Origin: Erythrobacter litoralis
Lineage (GTDB): Bacteria; Pseudomonadota; Alphaproteobacteria; Sphingomonadales; Sphingomonadaceae
Direction: 5' to 3'
Assembly: GCF_001719165.1 (NCBI RefSeq)
Contig: NZ_CP017057.1
Coordinates: forward strand, 1,240,001-1,304,000
Length of the DNA stretch: 64,000 nucleotides
Shown one piece after another: positions 27,803-36,720 of this stretch (the first letter of the stretch is position 1; the number at the start of each line of letters is the position of its first letter). The notes beneath the pieces are model-generated. The model saw nothing but the letters and a program-made list of their open reading frames with translations, was not told the origin of the DNA and made no database searches. Both the position numbers and the translations under genes were made by a program.

Positions 27803-28171
27803 ATGATCCAGATGCAATCCAATCTCGACGTCGCGGACAACAGCGGCGCCAAGCGCGTCCAGTGCATCAAGGTGCTGGGCGGGTCGAAGCGTCGCTTTGC
27901 CTCCGTCGGCGACGTGATCGTTGTCTCCGTCAAGGAGGCTCAGCCGCGAGCCAAGGTCAAGAAGGGTGACGTTCACCGTGCGGTGATCGTGCGCACCAAG
28001 AAGGACGTTCGTCGTCCCGATGGCAGCGTGATCCGCTTCGACAGCAATGCCGCGGTGCTCGTCAACAAGAGCGAGGAGCCGATCGGCACCCGCATCTTCG
28101 GCCCCGTCGTCCGCGAACTGCGCGGCCGCGGTTTCATGAAGATCATTTCGCTCGCTCCGGAGGTGCTCTGA
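27803..28171 (+). CDS. rplN: 50S ribosomal protein L14
   Basis: A 122-residue L14, which forms an inter-subunit bridge and binds the silencing factor Rsf[20 protein letters not shown] and [28 protein letters not shown] are highly conserved; length is exactly standard. Followed 2 bases later by rplX. Confidence 0.98.
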   Translation: MIQMQSNLDVADNSGAKRVQCIKVLGGSKRRFASVGDVIVVSVKEAQPRAKVKKGDVHRAVIVRTKKDVRRPDGSVIRFDSNAAVLVNKSEEPIGTRIFGPVVRELRGRGFMKIISLAPEVL

Positions 28172-28173
28172 CC

Positions 28174-28494
28174 ATGGCATCCGCAAAGATCCGCAAGGGT
28201 GACAGCGTCGTCGTGCTTTCGGGCAGGGACAAGGGCCGCACCGGCACGGTCGCCCAGGTCCTTCCCAAGGAAGGCAAGATCGTGGTCGAAGGCGTCAACG
28301 TCGTCGCCCGTCACCGCAAGCCGAGCCAGCAGAACCCGCAGGGTGGCATCGACCGTTTCCCGGCCCCGATGCCCGTGTCTAAGGTTGCGCTGGCCGATCC
28401 CAAGGATGGCAAGCCCACCCGTGTCCGCTTCGAAGAGAAGGATGGCAAGAAGGTGCGCGTCGCCGTGAAGAGTGGGGAGACGATCGATGGCTGA
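28174..28494 (+). CDS. rplX: 50S ribosomal protein L24
   Basis: A 106-residue L24, an assembly initiator on 23S rRNA. The KOW motif is visible ([19 protein letters not shown]), then [22 protein letters not shown]. Its last 8 bases overlap the rplE start, a coupling seen also at rplD-rplW. Confidence 0.98.
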   Translation: MASAKIRKGDSVVVLSGRDKGRTGTVAQVLPKEGKIVVEGVNVVARHRKPSQQNPQGGIDRFPAPMPVSKVALADPKDGKPTRVRFEEKDGKKVRVAVKSGETIDG

Positions 28495-29068
28495 TTACAC
28501 GCCCCGTATGAAGGCTCGCTACGACGAGGAGATCGTCAAGGCGATGACCGAGAAGTTCGGCTACAAGAACCGGCTTGAAGTTCCCAAGCTCGAGAAGATC
28601 ACGCTCAACATGGGTGTGGGCGAGGCGAGTCAGGACAAGAAGAAGGTTCAGACCGCTGCCGAGGAAATGGCACTGATCGCCGGGCAGAAGCCCGTCATCA
28701 CGAAGGCCAAGAAGTCGATCGCCCAGTTCAAGCTGCGCGAAGGCATGCCGATTGGCTGCAAGGTCACCCTGCGCCGCGAACGCATGTACGAATTCCTCGA
28801 TCGCCTGGTGACCGTCGCCATGCCGCGCATCCGCGACTTCCGCGGCCTCAACGCGCGTTCGTTCGACGGTCGCGGCAACTACGCGATGGGTCTCAAGGAA
28901 CAGATCGTGTTCCCCGAGATCAGCTACGACAGGATCGAGAAGGTGCGGGGGATGGACATCATCGTGACCACCACCGCCAAGACCGACGAAGAGGCGCGCG
29001 AGCTGCTGCGCCTGTTCGGCTTCCCCTTCGAAGGCGAAGCCAAGGCTGAACAGAAGGAAGCGGCGTGA
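28487..29068 (+). CDS. rplE: 50S ribosomal protein L5
   Basis: A 193-residue L5, which binds 5S rRNA and contacts P-site t[21 protein letters not shown] and [20 protein letters not shown] are typical. ATG 28487 fits the family start better than the in-frame GTG at 28472. The C-terminus has a short Ala/Glu/Lys-rich tail beyond the E. coli length of 179. Confidence 0.97.
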   Translation: MADYTPRMKARYDEEIVKAMTEKFGYKNRLEVPKLEKITLNMGVGEASQDKKKVQTAAEEMALIAGQKPVITKAKKSIAQFKLREGMPIGCKVTLRRERMYEFLDRLVTVAMPRIRDFRGLNARSFDGRGNYAMGLKEQIVFPEISYDRIEKVRGMDIIVTTTAKTDEEARELLRLFGFPFEGEAKAEQKEAA

Positions 29069-29110
29069 GCCGTTTCCTGACAGAGACACGAAAGAAGAGA
29101 GCTTAAGTCC

Positions 29111-29416
29111 ATGGCGAAACTGAGTTCGATCAACAAGAACGAGCGTCGCAAGAAGCTCGTGAAGAAGTACGCGGCCAAGTACGAGAAGCTGAAGGCGATC
29201 GCGAATGACGAGAGCCTGGATGAGACGGAACGTCTCATGGCGCGCCTCAAGATGGCCGAGATCCCGCGCAATGCGAACCCGACCCGGGTGCGCAATCGGT
29301 GCGCCACCACCGGCCGCCCGCGCGGCTATTACCGCAAGTTCGGCATCAACCGCATCGAACTGCGTCAGCTTGGCAACCGGGGAATGATCCCGGGTCTGAC
29401 CAAGTCGAGCTGGTGA
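29111..29416 (+). CDS. rpsN: 30S ribosomal protein S14
   Basis: A 101-residue long-form S14 without the zinc-binding CxxC pairs of the short form. It ends [19 protein letters not shown]…KSSW as usual. The lack of zinc ligands means it is not a Zur-type paralogue. Located 42 bases after rplE. Confidence 0.98.
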   Translation: MAKLSSINKNERRKKLVKKYAAKYEKLKAIANDESLDETERLMARLKMAEIPRNANPTRVRNRCATTGRPRGYYRKFGINRIELRQLGNRGMIPGLTKSSW

Positions 29417-29427
29417 GGACCTGACAG

Positions 29428-29823
29428 ATGGCTATGACCGATCCCCTGGGTGACATGCTCACCCGCATCCGCAACGGCCAGCAGGCGAAGAAGGACTCGG
29501 TCCTCTCGCCCGCGTCCAAGCTGCGCGCGAACGTTCTCGAAGTGCTCCAGCGTGAAGGCTACATCCGTGGCTATTCCGAGGACGAGAGCGGCAAGCACAA
29601 GGCGCTGCGGATCGAACTGAAATATTTCGAAGGCGAGCCGGCGATCAAGCATGTCGCGCGCGTTTCGAAGCCCGGCCGCCGCATCTATTCGGGCTGCAAG
29701 GAACTGCCCTCGGTGCGCAACGGCCTTGGCATCACCATCGTCTCGACGCCGCGCGGCGTGCTCTCGGATGCCGAGGCCCGCGCAAACAATGTCGGCGGCG
29801 AAGTGCTGGCGGAGGTGTTCTGA
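29428..29823 (+). CDS. rpsH: 30S ribosomal protein S8
   Basis: A 131-residue S8, a central-domain assembly protein and, in E. coli, translational repressor of the spc operon through the L5 start region. [16 protein letters not shown] and [20 protein letters not shown] are conserved. ATG 29428 and ATG 29434 are both possible starts. Its last base overlaps the rplF ATG. Confidence 0.97.
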   Translation: MAMTDPLGDMLTRIRNGQQAKKDSVLSPASKLRANVLEVLQREGYIRGYSEDESGKHKALRIELKYFEGEPAIKHVARVSKPGRRIYSGCKELPSVRNGLGITIVSTPRGVLSDAEARANNVGGEVLAEVF

Positions 29824-30356
29824 TGAGCCGCATTGGCAAGAGGCCGGTGACGATCCCCTCGGGCGTCACCGCCAATATCGACAACGGCCTGCTCAGCGTG
29901 AAGGGCCCCAAGGGCACCCTTTCGATGGGCCTGTCCGATCTCGTCGAGTACAAGCTCGAGGACGGGGAGATCTCGGTCACCCCGGCCAATGACAGCCAGA
30001 AGGCCCGTGCCTATTGGGGCATGCAGCGCACCATGGTCTCGAACCTTGTCGAGGGCGTGACCGAAGGGTTCACCAAGACGCTCGAGATCGCGGGCGTGGG
30101 TTACCGCGCGCAGGCCCAGGGCAAGAAGCTCAAGCTTCAGCTCGGCTTCAGCCACGACGTCGACCTTGACGTACCCGAAGGGCTGGAGGTGAAGACTCCG
30201 GACCAGACCACGGTCGAAATCTCGGGTATCGACAAGCAGGCCGTCGGTCAGTTCGCGGCCGAGATCCGCGAGTTCCGCAAGCCCGAACCCTACAAGGGCA
30301 AGGGCATCAAGTATCGCGGCGAGTACATCTTCCGCAAGGAAGGGAAGAAGAAGTAA
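29823..30356 (+). CDS. rplF: 50S ribosomal protein L6
   Basis: A 177-residue L6 near the factor-binding site. [14 protein letters not shown] opens it, and the C-terminal signature reads [25 protein letters not shown]. Both halves of the duplicated fold are complete. Overlaps rpsH by one base and is 1 base from rplR. Confidence 0.98.
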   Translation: MSRIGKRPVTIPSGVTANIDNGLLSVKGPKGTLSMGLSDLVEYKLEDGEISVTPANDSQKARAYWGMQRTMVSNLVEGVTEGFTKTLEIAGVGYRAQAQGKKLKLQLGFSHDVDLDVPEGLEVKTPDQTTVEISGIDKQAVGQFAAEIREFRKPEPYKGKGIKYRGEYIFRKEGKKK

Positions 30357-30357
30357 G

Positions 30358-30702
30358 ATGGCAAAGCTTTCCCTTTTCGAACGCCGCCGCATGCGGGTGC
30401 GCAGCGCGCTCCGCAAGCGCTCGGGCGACAAGCCGCGCCTGTCGGTCCACCGGACCGGCAAGCATATCTACGCGCAGATCATCGACGATGCCGAGGGCAA
30501 GACCCTTGCTGCGGCCTCGACGCTCGGCGTGAAGGGCAGCGGCGCGAATGTCGATGCCGCGAGCAAGGTCGGCAAGGACATCGCCGAGGCCGCCAAGAAG
30601 GCGGGCGTGACCACTGTCGTGTTCGATCGCGGCGGGTTCCTGTACCATGGCCGCGTCAAGGCGCTGGCCGATGCCGCTCGCGAAGGCGGGCTGGAGTTCT
30701 GA
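30358..30702 (+). CDS. rplR: 50S ribosomal protein L18
   Basis: A 114-residue L18, which with L5 and L25 carries 5S r[37 protein letters not shown] and [25 protein letters not shown] are diagnostic. The stop TGA overlaps the first ATG of rpsE. Confidence 0.98.
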   Translation: MAKLSLFERRRMRVRSALRKRSGDKPRLSVHRTGKHIYAQIIDDAEGKTLAAASTLGVKGSGANVDAASKVGKDIAEAAKKAGVTTVVFDRGGFLYHGRVKALADAAREGGLEF

Positions 30703-31532
30703 TGATGGCCGAGAACAACGAAAACACCGAGAACACCGAAGCGACGGAAAACGCCGCAGCGGAAACGCCCAAGGAAACTTCGGCGCCTCAGGCCGAGGCA
30801 AAGGCCGAAACTCCTTCGGAAGCTGCCGACAACCAGTCGGCGGCCCAGGAACCGAGCGCCCAGCCGACCGAAGAGCCCCGTCAGGGCCGCGGCGGTCGTG
30901 GTGGACGCGGCGGTGGCCGGGACGGCGGCGGCGGTGGCCGCGGCCGCGGGCGCGGCGGCCGTGACGGTGGCCGTGGCGGCCGGCGCGAGGAAGAGGACGA
31001 CGGCATCATCGAGAAGCTCGTCCACATCAACCGCGTCTCCAAGACGGTGAAGGGCGGCAAGCGCTTCGGTTTCGCCGCGCTCGTGGTGGTCGGCGACGGT
31101 CAGGGCCGCGTCGGCTTCGGCCACGGCAAGGCTCGCGAAGTTCCCGAGGCGATCACCAAGGCAACGGCGGCCGCGCGCAAGAAGATGATCCGCGTCCCGC
31201 TCAAGGAAGGTCGCACGCTGCACCATGACGCCAAGGGTCATTTCGGTGCCGGCAAGGTCACCGTGCGCACCGCGCCTCCGGGTACCGGCATCATCGCCGG
31301 CGGTCCGATGCGCGCCGTGTTCGAGAGCCTTGGCGTTGCCGACGTCGTGACCAAGTCGGTCGGGACCTCGAACCCCTACAACATGATCCGCGCCACTTTC
31401 GACGCGCTGACCAACCAGACTTCTCCGAAGTCGGTCGCCCAGCGTCGCGGCAAGAAGGTCGCCGACCTGCTCGGTCGCGGCGGCGCGAGCGAGGCCGAGG
31501 CGCAAGCCGACGCCGCGGCCCTGACCGAATAA
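30702..31532 (+). CDS. rpsE: 30S ribosomal protein S5 with a long acidic/RG-rich N-terminal extension
   Basis: S5 shapes the mRNA entry site and decoding accuracy. The core (residues about 100-265) is standard: [27 protein letters not shown] and [16 protein letters not shown]. Ahead of it are about 99 residues absent from E. coli S5 (about 167 residues): 1-58 are rich in Glu, Ala, Asn and Thr, and 60-95 are almost only Gly and Arg with Asp (RGG/RG repeats), ending in REEEDD. The protein has 276 residues. ATG 30702 overlaps the rplR stop; ATG 30705 is equally plausible. Confidence 0.97.
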   Translation: MMAENNENTENTEATENAAAETPKETSAPQAEAKAETPSEAADNQSAAQEPSAQPTEEPRQGRGGRGGRGGGRDGGGGGRGRGRGGRDGGRGGRREEEDDGIIEKLVHINRVSKTVKGGKRFGFAALVVVGDGQGRVGFGHGKAREVPEAITKATAAARKKMIRVPLKEGRTLHHDAKGHFGAGKVTVRTAPPGTGIIAGGPMRAVFESLGVADVVTKSVGTSNPYNMIRATFDALTNQTSPKSVAQRRGKKVADLLGRGGASEAEAQADAAALTE

Positions 31533-31554
31533 GAAGGGCGTGGAGTAAACGAAC

Positions 31555-31731
31555 ATGGCTACCATCAAGATCAAGCAGGTGGGCTCGCCCATCCGTCGCC
31601 CCGAAGTTCAGCGCAAGGTGCTGATCGGGCTCGGTCTCAACAAGATGCACAAGGTCGTCGAACGCGAAGACACTCCGGAGATCCGGGGCATGGTCGCCAA
31701 GATCCCGCATCTGGTCGAAATCGTCGAATAA
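31555..31731 (+). CDS. rpmD: 50S ribosomal protein L30
   Basis: A 58-residue L30. It reads [15 protein letters not shown]…, with [20 protein letters not shown] in the middle, the standard L30 fold and length. It lies between rpsE and rplO, as in the spc operon of most proteobacteria. A strong hairpin follows the stop. Confidence 0.97.
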   Translation: MATIKIKQVGSPIRRPEVQRKVLIGLGLNKMHKVVEREDTPEIRGMVAKIPHLVEIVE

Positions 31732-31745
31732 GCGGCACGAAATCA

Positions 31746-31779
31746 TGGCTGAGCCTCCGCCGCGGCGGGGGCTCAGCCA
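31746..31779 (+). terminator. strong hairpin between rpmD and rplO
   Basis: TGGCTGAGCC (31746-31755) pairs perfectly with GGCTCAGCCA (31770-31779), and CCGCC pairs with GGCGG inside. There is no T run after it (ATATCTGAAG), so it is better seen as an attenuating or mRNA-processing/stabilising hairpin than a full terminator. Confidence 0.55.
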
Positions 31780-31818
31780 ATATCTGAAGCGCGAAGAAAA
31801 GCGAAAGCGAGTGCACTC

Positions 31819-32334
31819 ATGAAACTCAACGACATCCGCGACAACGAAGGCGCCCGCAAGGGGCGCGTCCGCAAGGGCCGTGGCATCGGCTCGGGCAAGG
31901 GCAAGACTGCCGCGCGCGGCCAGAAGGGCCAGAAGAGCCGTTCGGGCGTCTCGATCAAGGGCTTCGAAGGCGGCCAGATGCCGCTCCACATGCGGCTGCC
32001 CAAGCGCGGCTTCAACAACCCGTTCGGCAAGGATTATGCCGAGGTGAACATCGGCATGGTCCAGAAGTTCATCGACGCCGGCAAGCTCGATGCCAAGAGC
32101 GACATCACCGAGGACGCGCTGCGCGCCTGCGGCGTCGCTCGCGGGGGCAAGGATGGCGTGCGTCTGCTCGGCAAGGGTGAGCTCTCGGCCAAGGCCAAGT
32201 TCATCGTCACCGGCGCGACCAAGGGCGCCGTTGCTGCGGTCGAAAAGGCCGGCGGCAGTGTCGTGGTTACCGCCCCGACAAATGCCGAACTCAAGGCTGC
32301 CAAGGCCGCCAAGTCGGGCGACGGCGACGAATAA
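31819..32334 (+). CDS. rplO: 50S ribosomal protein L15
   Basis: A 171-residue L15, a late-assembly scaffold on 23S r[25 protein letters not shown] and [17 protein letters not shown] are conserved. The C-terminus is about 25 residues longer than in E. coli (144), with an acidic end. 173 bases separate it from secY. Confidence 0.97.
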   Translation: MKLNDIRDNEGARKGRVRKGRGIGSGKGKTAARGQKGQKSRSGVSIKGFEGGQMPLHMRLPKRGFNNPFGKDYAEVNIGMVQKFIDAGKLDAKSDITEDALRACGVARGGKDGVRLLGKGELSAKAKFIVTGATKGAVAAVEKAGGSVVVTAPTNAELKAAKAAKSGDGDE

Positions 32335-32347
32335 TGCGACAAAAGGC

Positions 32348-32379
32348 GAGCGGGGGGTTCGACAAGCAGCCTCCCGCTC
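32348..32379 (+). terminator. hairpin between rplO and secY
   Basis: GAGCGGGGGGTT (32348-32359) pairs with AGCCTCCCGCTC (32368-32379), counting two G-U pairs, with loop CGACAAGC, followed by CCTATTTACG. Possible attenuator lowering secY expression relative to the ribosomal genes. Confidence 0.5.
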
Positions 32380-32507
32380 CCTATTTACGCCTCTGCGCGG
32401 CCCGCCTGGCCCGGCAAGCGTCCGGTCCAACTTCGCGGAAGGCCGCCCATATTCGGGCCGCAGCGCTAGGGCGCGTCGCGGCCGAAGGCTAGGATCGAAA
32501 CGACGAC

Positions 32508-33872
32508 ATGGCATCACGCGCCGACAACATCGCCAGCAATCTCAACTTCGGCAATTTCGCCAAGGCGACCGAGCTGCGCCAGCGCATCTGGTTCACGATC
32601 GGCGCGCTGATCGTCTTCCGCTTCCTGAGCTTCGTGCCGCTGCCGGGCGTCAACCCGTCCGCGCTGCGCGATCTTGCTGAAATGGGGCGGGGCGGGGTGC
32701 TCGACCTTTTCAACACCTTCTCTGGCGGCAGCCTCGAGCGGATGAGCCTCATCGCATTGGGCGTCATGCCCTACATCACCGCCTCGATCGTCGTGCAGAT
32801 GGCCTCGGCGCTGCATCCGACTTTGGCTGCGCTCAAGAAGGAAGGCGCGACCGGGCGGCAGAAGCTCAACCAGTACACCCGTTACGGGACGGTCTTCCTT
32901 TGCGCGATCCAGGGCTACTTCCTGGCGGTCGGGCTTGAAGGCTTTGCCTCGCAGAACGGCATCGGCGCGGTGGTCGACCCTGGTTACATGTTCCGGATCG
33001 GAGCGGTCATCAGCCTCGTCGGGGGGACGATGTTCCTGCTGTGGCTTGGCGAACAGATCACCAGCCGCGGGATCGGTAACGGCGTCTCGCTGATCATCAT
33101 GGCGGGCATCGTCGCACAGTTCCCGACTTTCGCCGCCAACCTGTTCGAAGGCGGCCGGACCGGTTCCATCTCGGCGACGATCATCGTCTTCTTCGTCGTC
33201 ATGGTGATCGCTCTGATCCTGCTCATTTCCTTCGTCGAGCGGGCGCAGCGGCGGCTGCTGATCCAGTATCCCAAGCGCGCGACCCAGCAGGGCGTGATGC
33301 AGGCGGATCGTTCGCACCTGCCGCTCAAGCTCAACACCGCCGGCGTCATCCCGCCGATCTTCGCCAGCTCGCTTCTGCTCCTGCCGCTCACGATCTCGCA
33401 GTTCGCGGGCAATTCGGTCGACACCGAGAGCGGCTTCGGCAATGTGATCGTGACGCTCAACCAGTATCTCCAGCCGGGCGCGCCGATCTACATGCTGCTC
33501 TATGGCGCTGGGATCATCTTCTTCTGCTTCTTCTACACCGCGGTCGTATTCAACCCGGAAGAGCAGGCGGAAAACCTCAAGAAGGCGGGCGGCTTCATTC
33601 CGGGCATCCGTCCGGGCAAGCGGACTTCGGACTATCTCGAATATGTCCTCACCCGCATAACGGTGGTCGGTGCGCTCTATCTTGCGCTGGTCTGCATGCT
33701 GCCGGAATGGATGATCCGCCAGACCGGCATCCCGCTGTTCCTGGGCGGGACCAGCCTGCTCATCGTCGTCAACGTGACTGTCGATACGATCAGCCAGATC
33801 CAGTCGCATCTGATCGCGCATCAATATGGCGACCTTATCAAGAAGGCGAAGTTGAAGGGGCGGATGCGCTGA
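32508..33872 (+). CDS. secY: preprotein translocase subunit SecY
   Basis: A 454-residue inner-membrane channel of the Sec system with ten predicted helices. GVNPSALRDLAEM and GVMPYITASIVVQ (helix 2 plug side) are conserved, and the cytoplasmic loops that meet SecA and the ribosome are present (YPKRATQQGVMQADRSHLPLK; RPGKRTSDYLEYVLTRIT). It sits at the end of the spc operon, as usual, followed by adk. Confidence 0.97.
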   Translation: MASRADNIASNLNFGNFAKATELRQRIWFTIGALIVFRFLSFVPLPGVNPSALRDLAEMGRGGVLDLFNTFSGGSLERMSLIALGVMPYITASIVVQMASALHPTLAALKKEGATGRQKLNQYTRYGTVFLCAIQGYFLAVGLEGFASQNGIGAVVDPGYMFRIGAVISLVGGTMFLLWLGEQITSRGIGNGVSLIIMAGIVAQFPTFAANLFEGGRTGSISATIIVFFVVMVIALILLISFVERAQRRLLIQYPKRATQQGVMQADRSHLPLKLNTAGVIPPIFASSLLLLPLTISQFAGNSVDTESGFGNVIVTLNQYLQPGAPIYMLLYGAGIIFFCFFYTAVVFNPEEQAENLKKAGGFIPGIRPGKRTSDYLEYVLTRITVVGALYLALVCMLPEWMIRQTGIPLFLGGTSLLIVVNVTVDTISQIQSHLIAHQYGDLIKKAKLKGRMR

Positions 33873-33966
33873 AGCATTCTCGCTTGACTGTTGCCATTCG
33901 TCGTCCGCTTATGAGAGGAGCGACCTGCGGGCCATGAACCCGCGGCGCGATAACGGGGGAGCTTTC

Positions 33967-34611
33967 GTGAACATCATTCTTCTGGGGCCTCCCGGTGCGG
34001 GCAAGGGAACGCAGTCCAAGGGACTCGTCGAACGCCACGCAATGGTCCAGCTCTCGACCGGCGACATGCTGCGCGAGACACGCAAGGCCGATACCGAACT
34101 CGGCCGCAAGGTCGCCGACATCATGGATTTGGGCGGGCTTGTCTCGGACGACATCGTCTCGGCCATGATCGATGCGAAGCTCGCCGAAATGGGCGAAGGG
34201 CAGGGCGCGATCTTCGACGGCTATCCGCGCACCGCCGCGCAGGCCGGACAGCTCGACGAAATCCTGGCGAAGCACGGCCGCGCGCTTGATCGCGTGATCG
34301 AACTCGAGGTCAACGAGGACGCGCTCGTCGAACGCATCACCGGACGATTTTCCTGCGCGAATTGTGGCACTCTCTACCACGACACCGCCAACCCGCCGAA
34401 GGTCGAAGGCGTATGCGATGCGTGCGGTTCGACCGATTTCAAGCGGCGCCCCGACGACAACGAGGAAACCGTGCGCAACCGCATGGCCGAATACCGCGCC
34501 AAGACCGCACCGATCCTGCCCGGCTACGAAGCGCGCGGGATCGTCACGCGGGTCGACGGCATGGCCGGTATCGACGAGGTCGCCTCGGCGATCGACCGGG
34601 TGCTCGCCTGA
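33967..34611 (+). CDS. adk: adenylate kinase (zinc-binding lid)
   Basis: A 214-residue kinase converting ATP + AMP to two ADP. The P-loop is GPPGAGKGTQ, the AMP site has TGDMLRE, and IFDGYPRT is conserved. The lid has four cysteines (CANC…CDAC), so it should bind zinc, unlike E. coli Adk. The family start 'NIILLGPPGAGKG' places the start at GTG 33967, with GGGGGA upstream; ATG 33934 is in frame but unlikely. Confidence 0.96.
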   Translation: MNIILLGPPGAGKGTQSKGLVERHAMVQLSTGDMLRETRKADTELGRKVADIMDLGGLVSDDIVSAMIDAKLAEMGEGQGAIFDGYPRTAAQAGQLDEILAKHGRALDRVIELEVNEDALVERITGRFSCANCGTLYHDTANPPKVEGVCDACGSTDFKRRPDDNEETVRNRMAEYRAKTAPILPGYEARGIVTRVDGMAGIDEVASAIDRVLA

Positions 34612-34674
34612 TCGCTCTTCCCCGCGGCGCGCCGATCTCCTAGAGGCTGGCTGGGCATGAGGGAGGAAAGGCCA

Positions 34675-35415
34675 ATGATCCGTCTCACCATCTGGGCCGC
34701 GCAGCTTGCAAGCGCGCTCGGCCTTGCTGCCGTCGCGGTCCCCGCACTGGCCGAGATCGAGCAGATCGAGGAACGCCGGTTTCTCACCCGCGACGAGGCG
34801 GTGGTCTCAGCCAGCCCCAAGGAGGTTTGGCTCGCGCTCATCAGTCCGGCGCGCTGGTGGAATTCGGCTCACACGTGGTCGGGCGATGCGACCAATCTCA
34901 AGCTCACCCCGCAGGCCGGCGGGTGCTTCTGCGAGACCATTCCCGAAGTCGACGAGCCGGGGCGCTTCACGCTTGAGGGCAGTGTCGAACACATGCGCGT
35001 GATCCAGGCCTATCCCGAACGCGCGCTGGTGATGCGCGGGGCGTTGGGGCCGCTCCAGCCCGAACCGGTGGCAGGCGTTCTCACCATAGCGATCAGCGAG
35101 GTCGAGGAGGGCACGCGGATCGTGTGGGAATACAATGTCGGCGGTTTCATGCGGTTCGAGACAAAGGCGATCGCGGCCGCCGTCGACGGGGTGATGAGCC
35201 AGCAGCTTGCCGGCCTCGCGGACATGCTGGGGAGAGTGGAAAAGCCCGAAGCCGATCCCCGGCCCGAGCCCCGGCCCGAGCCAGAAAGCGAACCCGATGA
35301 CGATAGCGATGAAGAGGCCGCGATCGAGGGCGAGGAGGTCATCGAGGAAACGCCCGACGAACGCGCACCCAGCGTCGAGGAGGCTTTCGGCGACCTGGTC
35401 GAGGACGAAGCCTGA
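34675..35415 (+). CDS. exported SRPBCC-fold protein with acidic C-terminal tail
   Basis: A 246-residue protein with a signal peptide (AAQLASALGLAAVAVPALA, cut before EIEQ). Residues about 35-190 look like a SRPBCC/START-like domain (VSASPKEVWLALISPARWW, AGGCFCETIPE, VVWEY-type strand), the type that binds hydrophobic ligands. The last 55 residues are mostly Glu, Asp and Pro. It lies between adk and rpsM, where most proteobacteria have nothing or rpmJ. GAGGAAAGG precedes the ATG at 34675. Ligand and role unknown. Confidence 0.75.
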   Translation: MIRLTIWAAQLASALGLAAVAVPALAEIEQIEERRFLTRDEAVVSASPKEVWLALISPARWWNSAHTWSGDATNLKLTPQAGGCFCETIPEVDEPGRFTLEGSVEHMRVIQAYPERALVMRGALGPLQPEPVAGVLTIAISEVEEGTRIVWEYNVGGFMRFETKAIAAAVDGVMSQQLAGLADMLGRVEKPEADPRPEPRPEPESEPDDDSDEEAAIEGEEVIEETPDERAPSVEEAFGDLVEDEA

Positions 35416-35424
35416 ATTGCCCTT

Positions 35425-35545
35425 CCGGCCGAACCCCGGCCGGACCGGCTTTCGACAAGCCGAGTTTTGACTGACCCGCCGAAGCGGTGTAACCAACAAA
35501 GGATAGGATGCGGCGCCGCCCGTTCGTCGGGAGCGGCTTTCTTTT
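35425..35545 (+). terminator. hairpin and terminator before rpsM
   Basis: A CCGGCC-GAACCCC-GGCCGG hairpin (35425-35443) follows the SRPBCC stop. At 35515-35545, GCCGC…CCG/CGG…GCGGC is followed by TTTCTTTT, a fair intrinsic terminator. It suggests the alpha operon is transcribed from its own promoter. Confidence 0.6.
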
Positions 35546-35558
35546 GTGCGCGCAGCGG

Positions 35559-35587
35559 TTGACGCACCTCGCGAATCGCCTTATGCG
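35559..35587 (+). promoter_or_regulatory. candidate promoter for rpsM-rplQ
   Basis: TTGACG (35559-35564), 17-base spacer, TATGCG (35582-35587). It lies just after the terminator and about 205 bases before rpsM. The -35 is good and the -10 is weak, as often in GC-rich alphaproteobacteria. The rest of the 35416-35791 gap shows no ORF. Confidence 0.35.
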
Positions 35588-35791
35588 CGCGGTTCATTCG
35601 ACACGCTCGAACCCCGTCCGGCAGGTCGCCGCCCAGCGCGCGTACCGCTCGGGCGTTTTGCCGTTTGACCGCCGGGCATCGCCTTGCGGTGCTTGCGGCA
35701 CGGCATGGGGGCCGAGCGTGGCGGTTGTTTAGCGATGAGATAGGGGCTCCGGCATCACGTCCGCAAACCCCTGTGGAGCATGGAGAATTAA

Positions 35792-36160
35792 GTGGCTCGT
35801 ATTGCCGGGGTAAACATCCCCACCAACAAGCGCGTGATCATCGCGCTCACCTACATTCACGGAATCGGCCGCACCACGGCCGTCGATATCGCGAACAAGC
35901 TGGGCATCCCGCTCAGCGCGCGCGTGCAGGACCTCACCGACGAGGAAGTGCTGCGTATCCGCGAGACGATCGATTCGGACTACACCGTCGAGGGTGATCT
36001 TCGTCGCCAGACCGCGATGAACATCAAGCGGCTGATGGACCTGCGTTCCTATCGGGGCCTGCGCCATCGCAACCAGCTGCCCGTTCGCGGACAGCGCACC
36101 CACACCAACGCCCGCACCCGCAAGGGCAAGGCGAAGCCCATCGCCGGGAAGAAGAAGTAA
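35792..36160 (+). CDS. rpsM: 30S ribosomal protein S13
   Basis: A 122-residue S13, which contacts P-site tRNA and bridges to L5. It begins at GTG ([15 protein letters not shown]) and ends with the basic tail [30 protein letters not shown] sequence. GGAG lies about 8 bases before the start. First ribosomal gene of the alpha operon here. Confidence 0.98.
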   Translation: MARIAGVNIPTNKRVIIALTYIHGIGRTTAVDIANKLGIPLSARVQDLTDEEVLRIRETIDSDYTVEGDLRRQTAMNIKRLMDLRSYRGLRHRNQLPVRGQRTHTNARTRKGKAKPIAGKKK

Positions 36161-36218
36161 GCGCGGCTTTTAAAGTCCACGCTTTTCCCTTCATCCGAAT
36201 TCAAGAGGAACACGCACA

Positions 36219-36608
36219 ATGGCACGCGAACCCGGCCGAGTGAGGCGCCGCGACAAGAAGAACATTTCTTCGGGCGTTGCGCATATCAATGCCAGCTTCA
36301 ACAACACCATGATCACCATCACCGACGCGCAGGGCAATGCCATCAGCTGGTCCAGCGCCGGCATGATGGGCTTCAAGGGCAGCCGCAAGTCGACGCCCTA
36401 TGCCGCACAGGTTGCCGCCGACGATGCCGGCAAGAAGGCCGCCGAACACGGCGTCCGCACGCTCGAAGTCGAGGTCAAGGGCCCCGGCTCGGGCCGCGAG
36501 AGCGCGCTGCGCGGTCTTGCCGCGGTGGGTTTCAACATCACGTCGATCCGCGACGTGACGCCGATCCCGCACAACGGCGTCCGCCCGTCCAAGCGTCGCC
36601 GCGTCTGA
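36219..36608 (+). CDS. rpsK: 30S ribosomal protein S11
   Basis: A 129-residue S11 on the platform near the Shine-Dalgarno helix. [20 protein letters not shown] and [10 protein letters not shown] at the C-terminus are typical. rpsD, which follows rpsK in enterobacteria, is not here; rpoA is next after a 112-base gap. Confidence 0.98.
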   Translation: MAREPGRVRRRDKKNISSGVAHINASFNNTMITITDAQGNAISWSSAGMMGFKGSRKSTPYAAQVAADDAGKKAAEHGVRTLEVEVKGPGSGRESALRGLAAVGFNITSIRDVTPIPHNGVRPSKRRRV

Positions 36609-36610
36609 CA

Positions 36611-36655
36611 CAACCCGTCCGGCGGCCATCGGGGCCGCCGACACCGTACGGGTTG
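36611..36655 (+). promoter_or_regulatory. two-level hairpin between rpsK and rpoA
   Basis: CAACCCGT (36611-36618) pairs perfectly with ACGGGTTG (36648-36655), and GGCGGCC (36621-36627) with GGCCGCC (36633-36639) inside. It starts 3 bases after the rpsK stop and ends 65 before rpoA. No T run follows, so it may set the rpsK/rpoA ratio by mRNA processing or structure. Confidence 0.5.
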
Positions 36656-36720
36656 CCAGCCGCCAGCGCTTACGGCCCGTCCCGAATTTGAACCGCTGAA
36701 AGGCGAATTAGGGGAAATCC

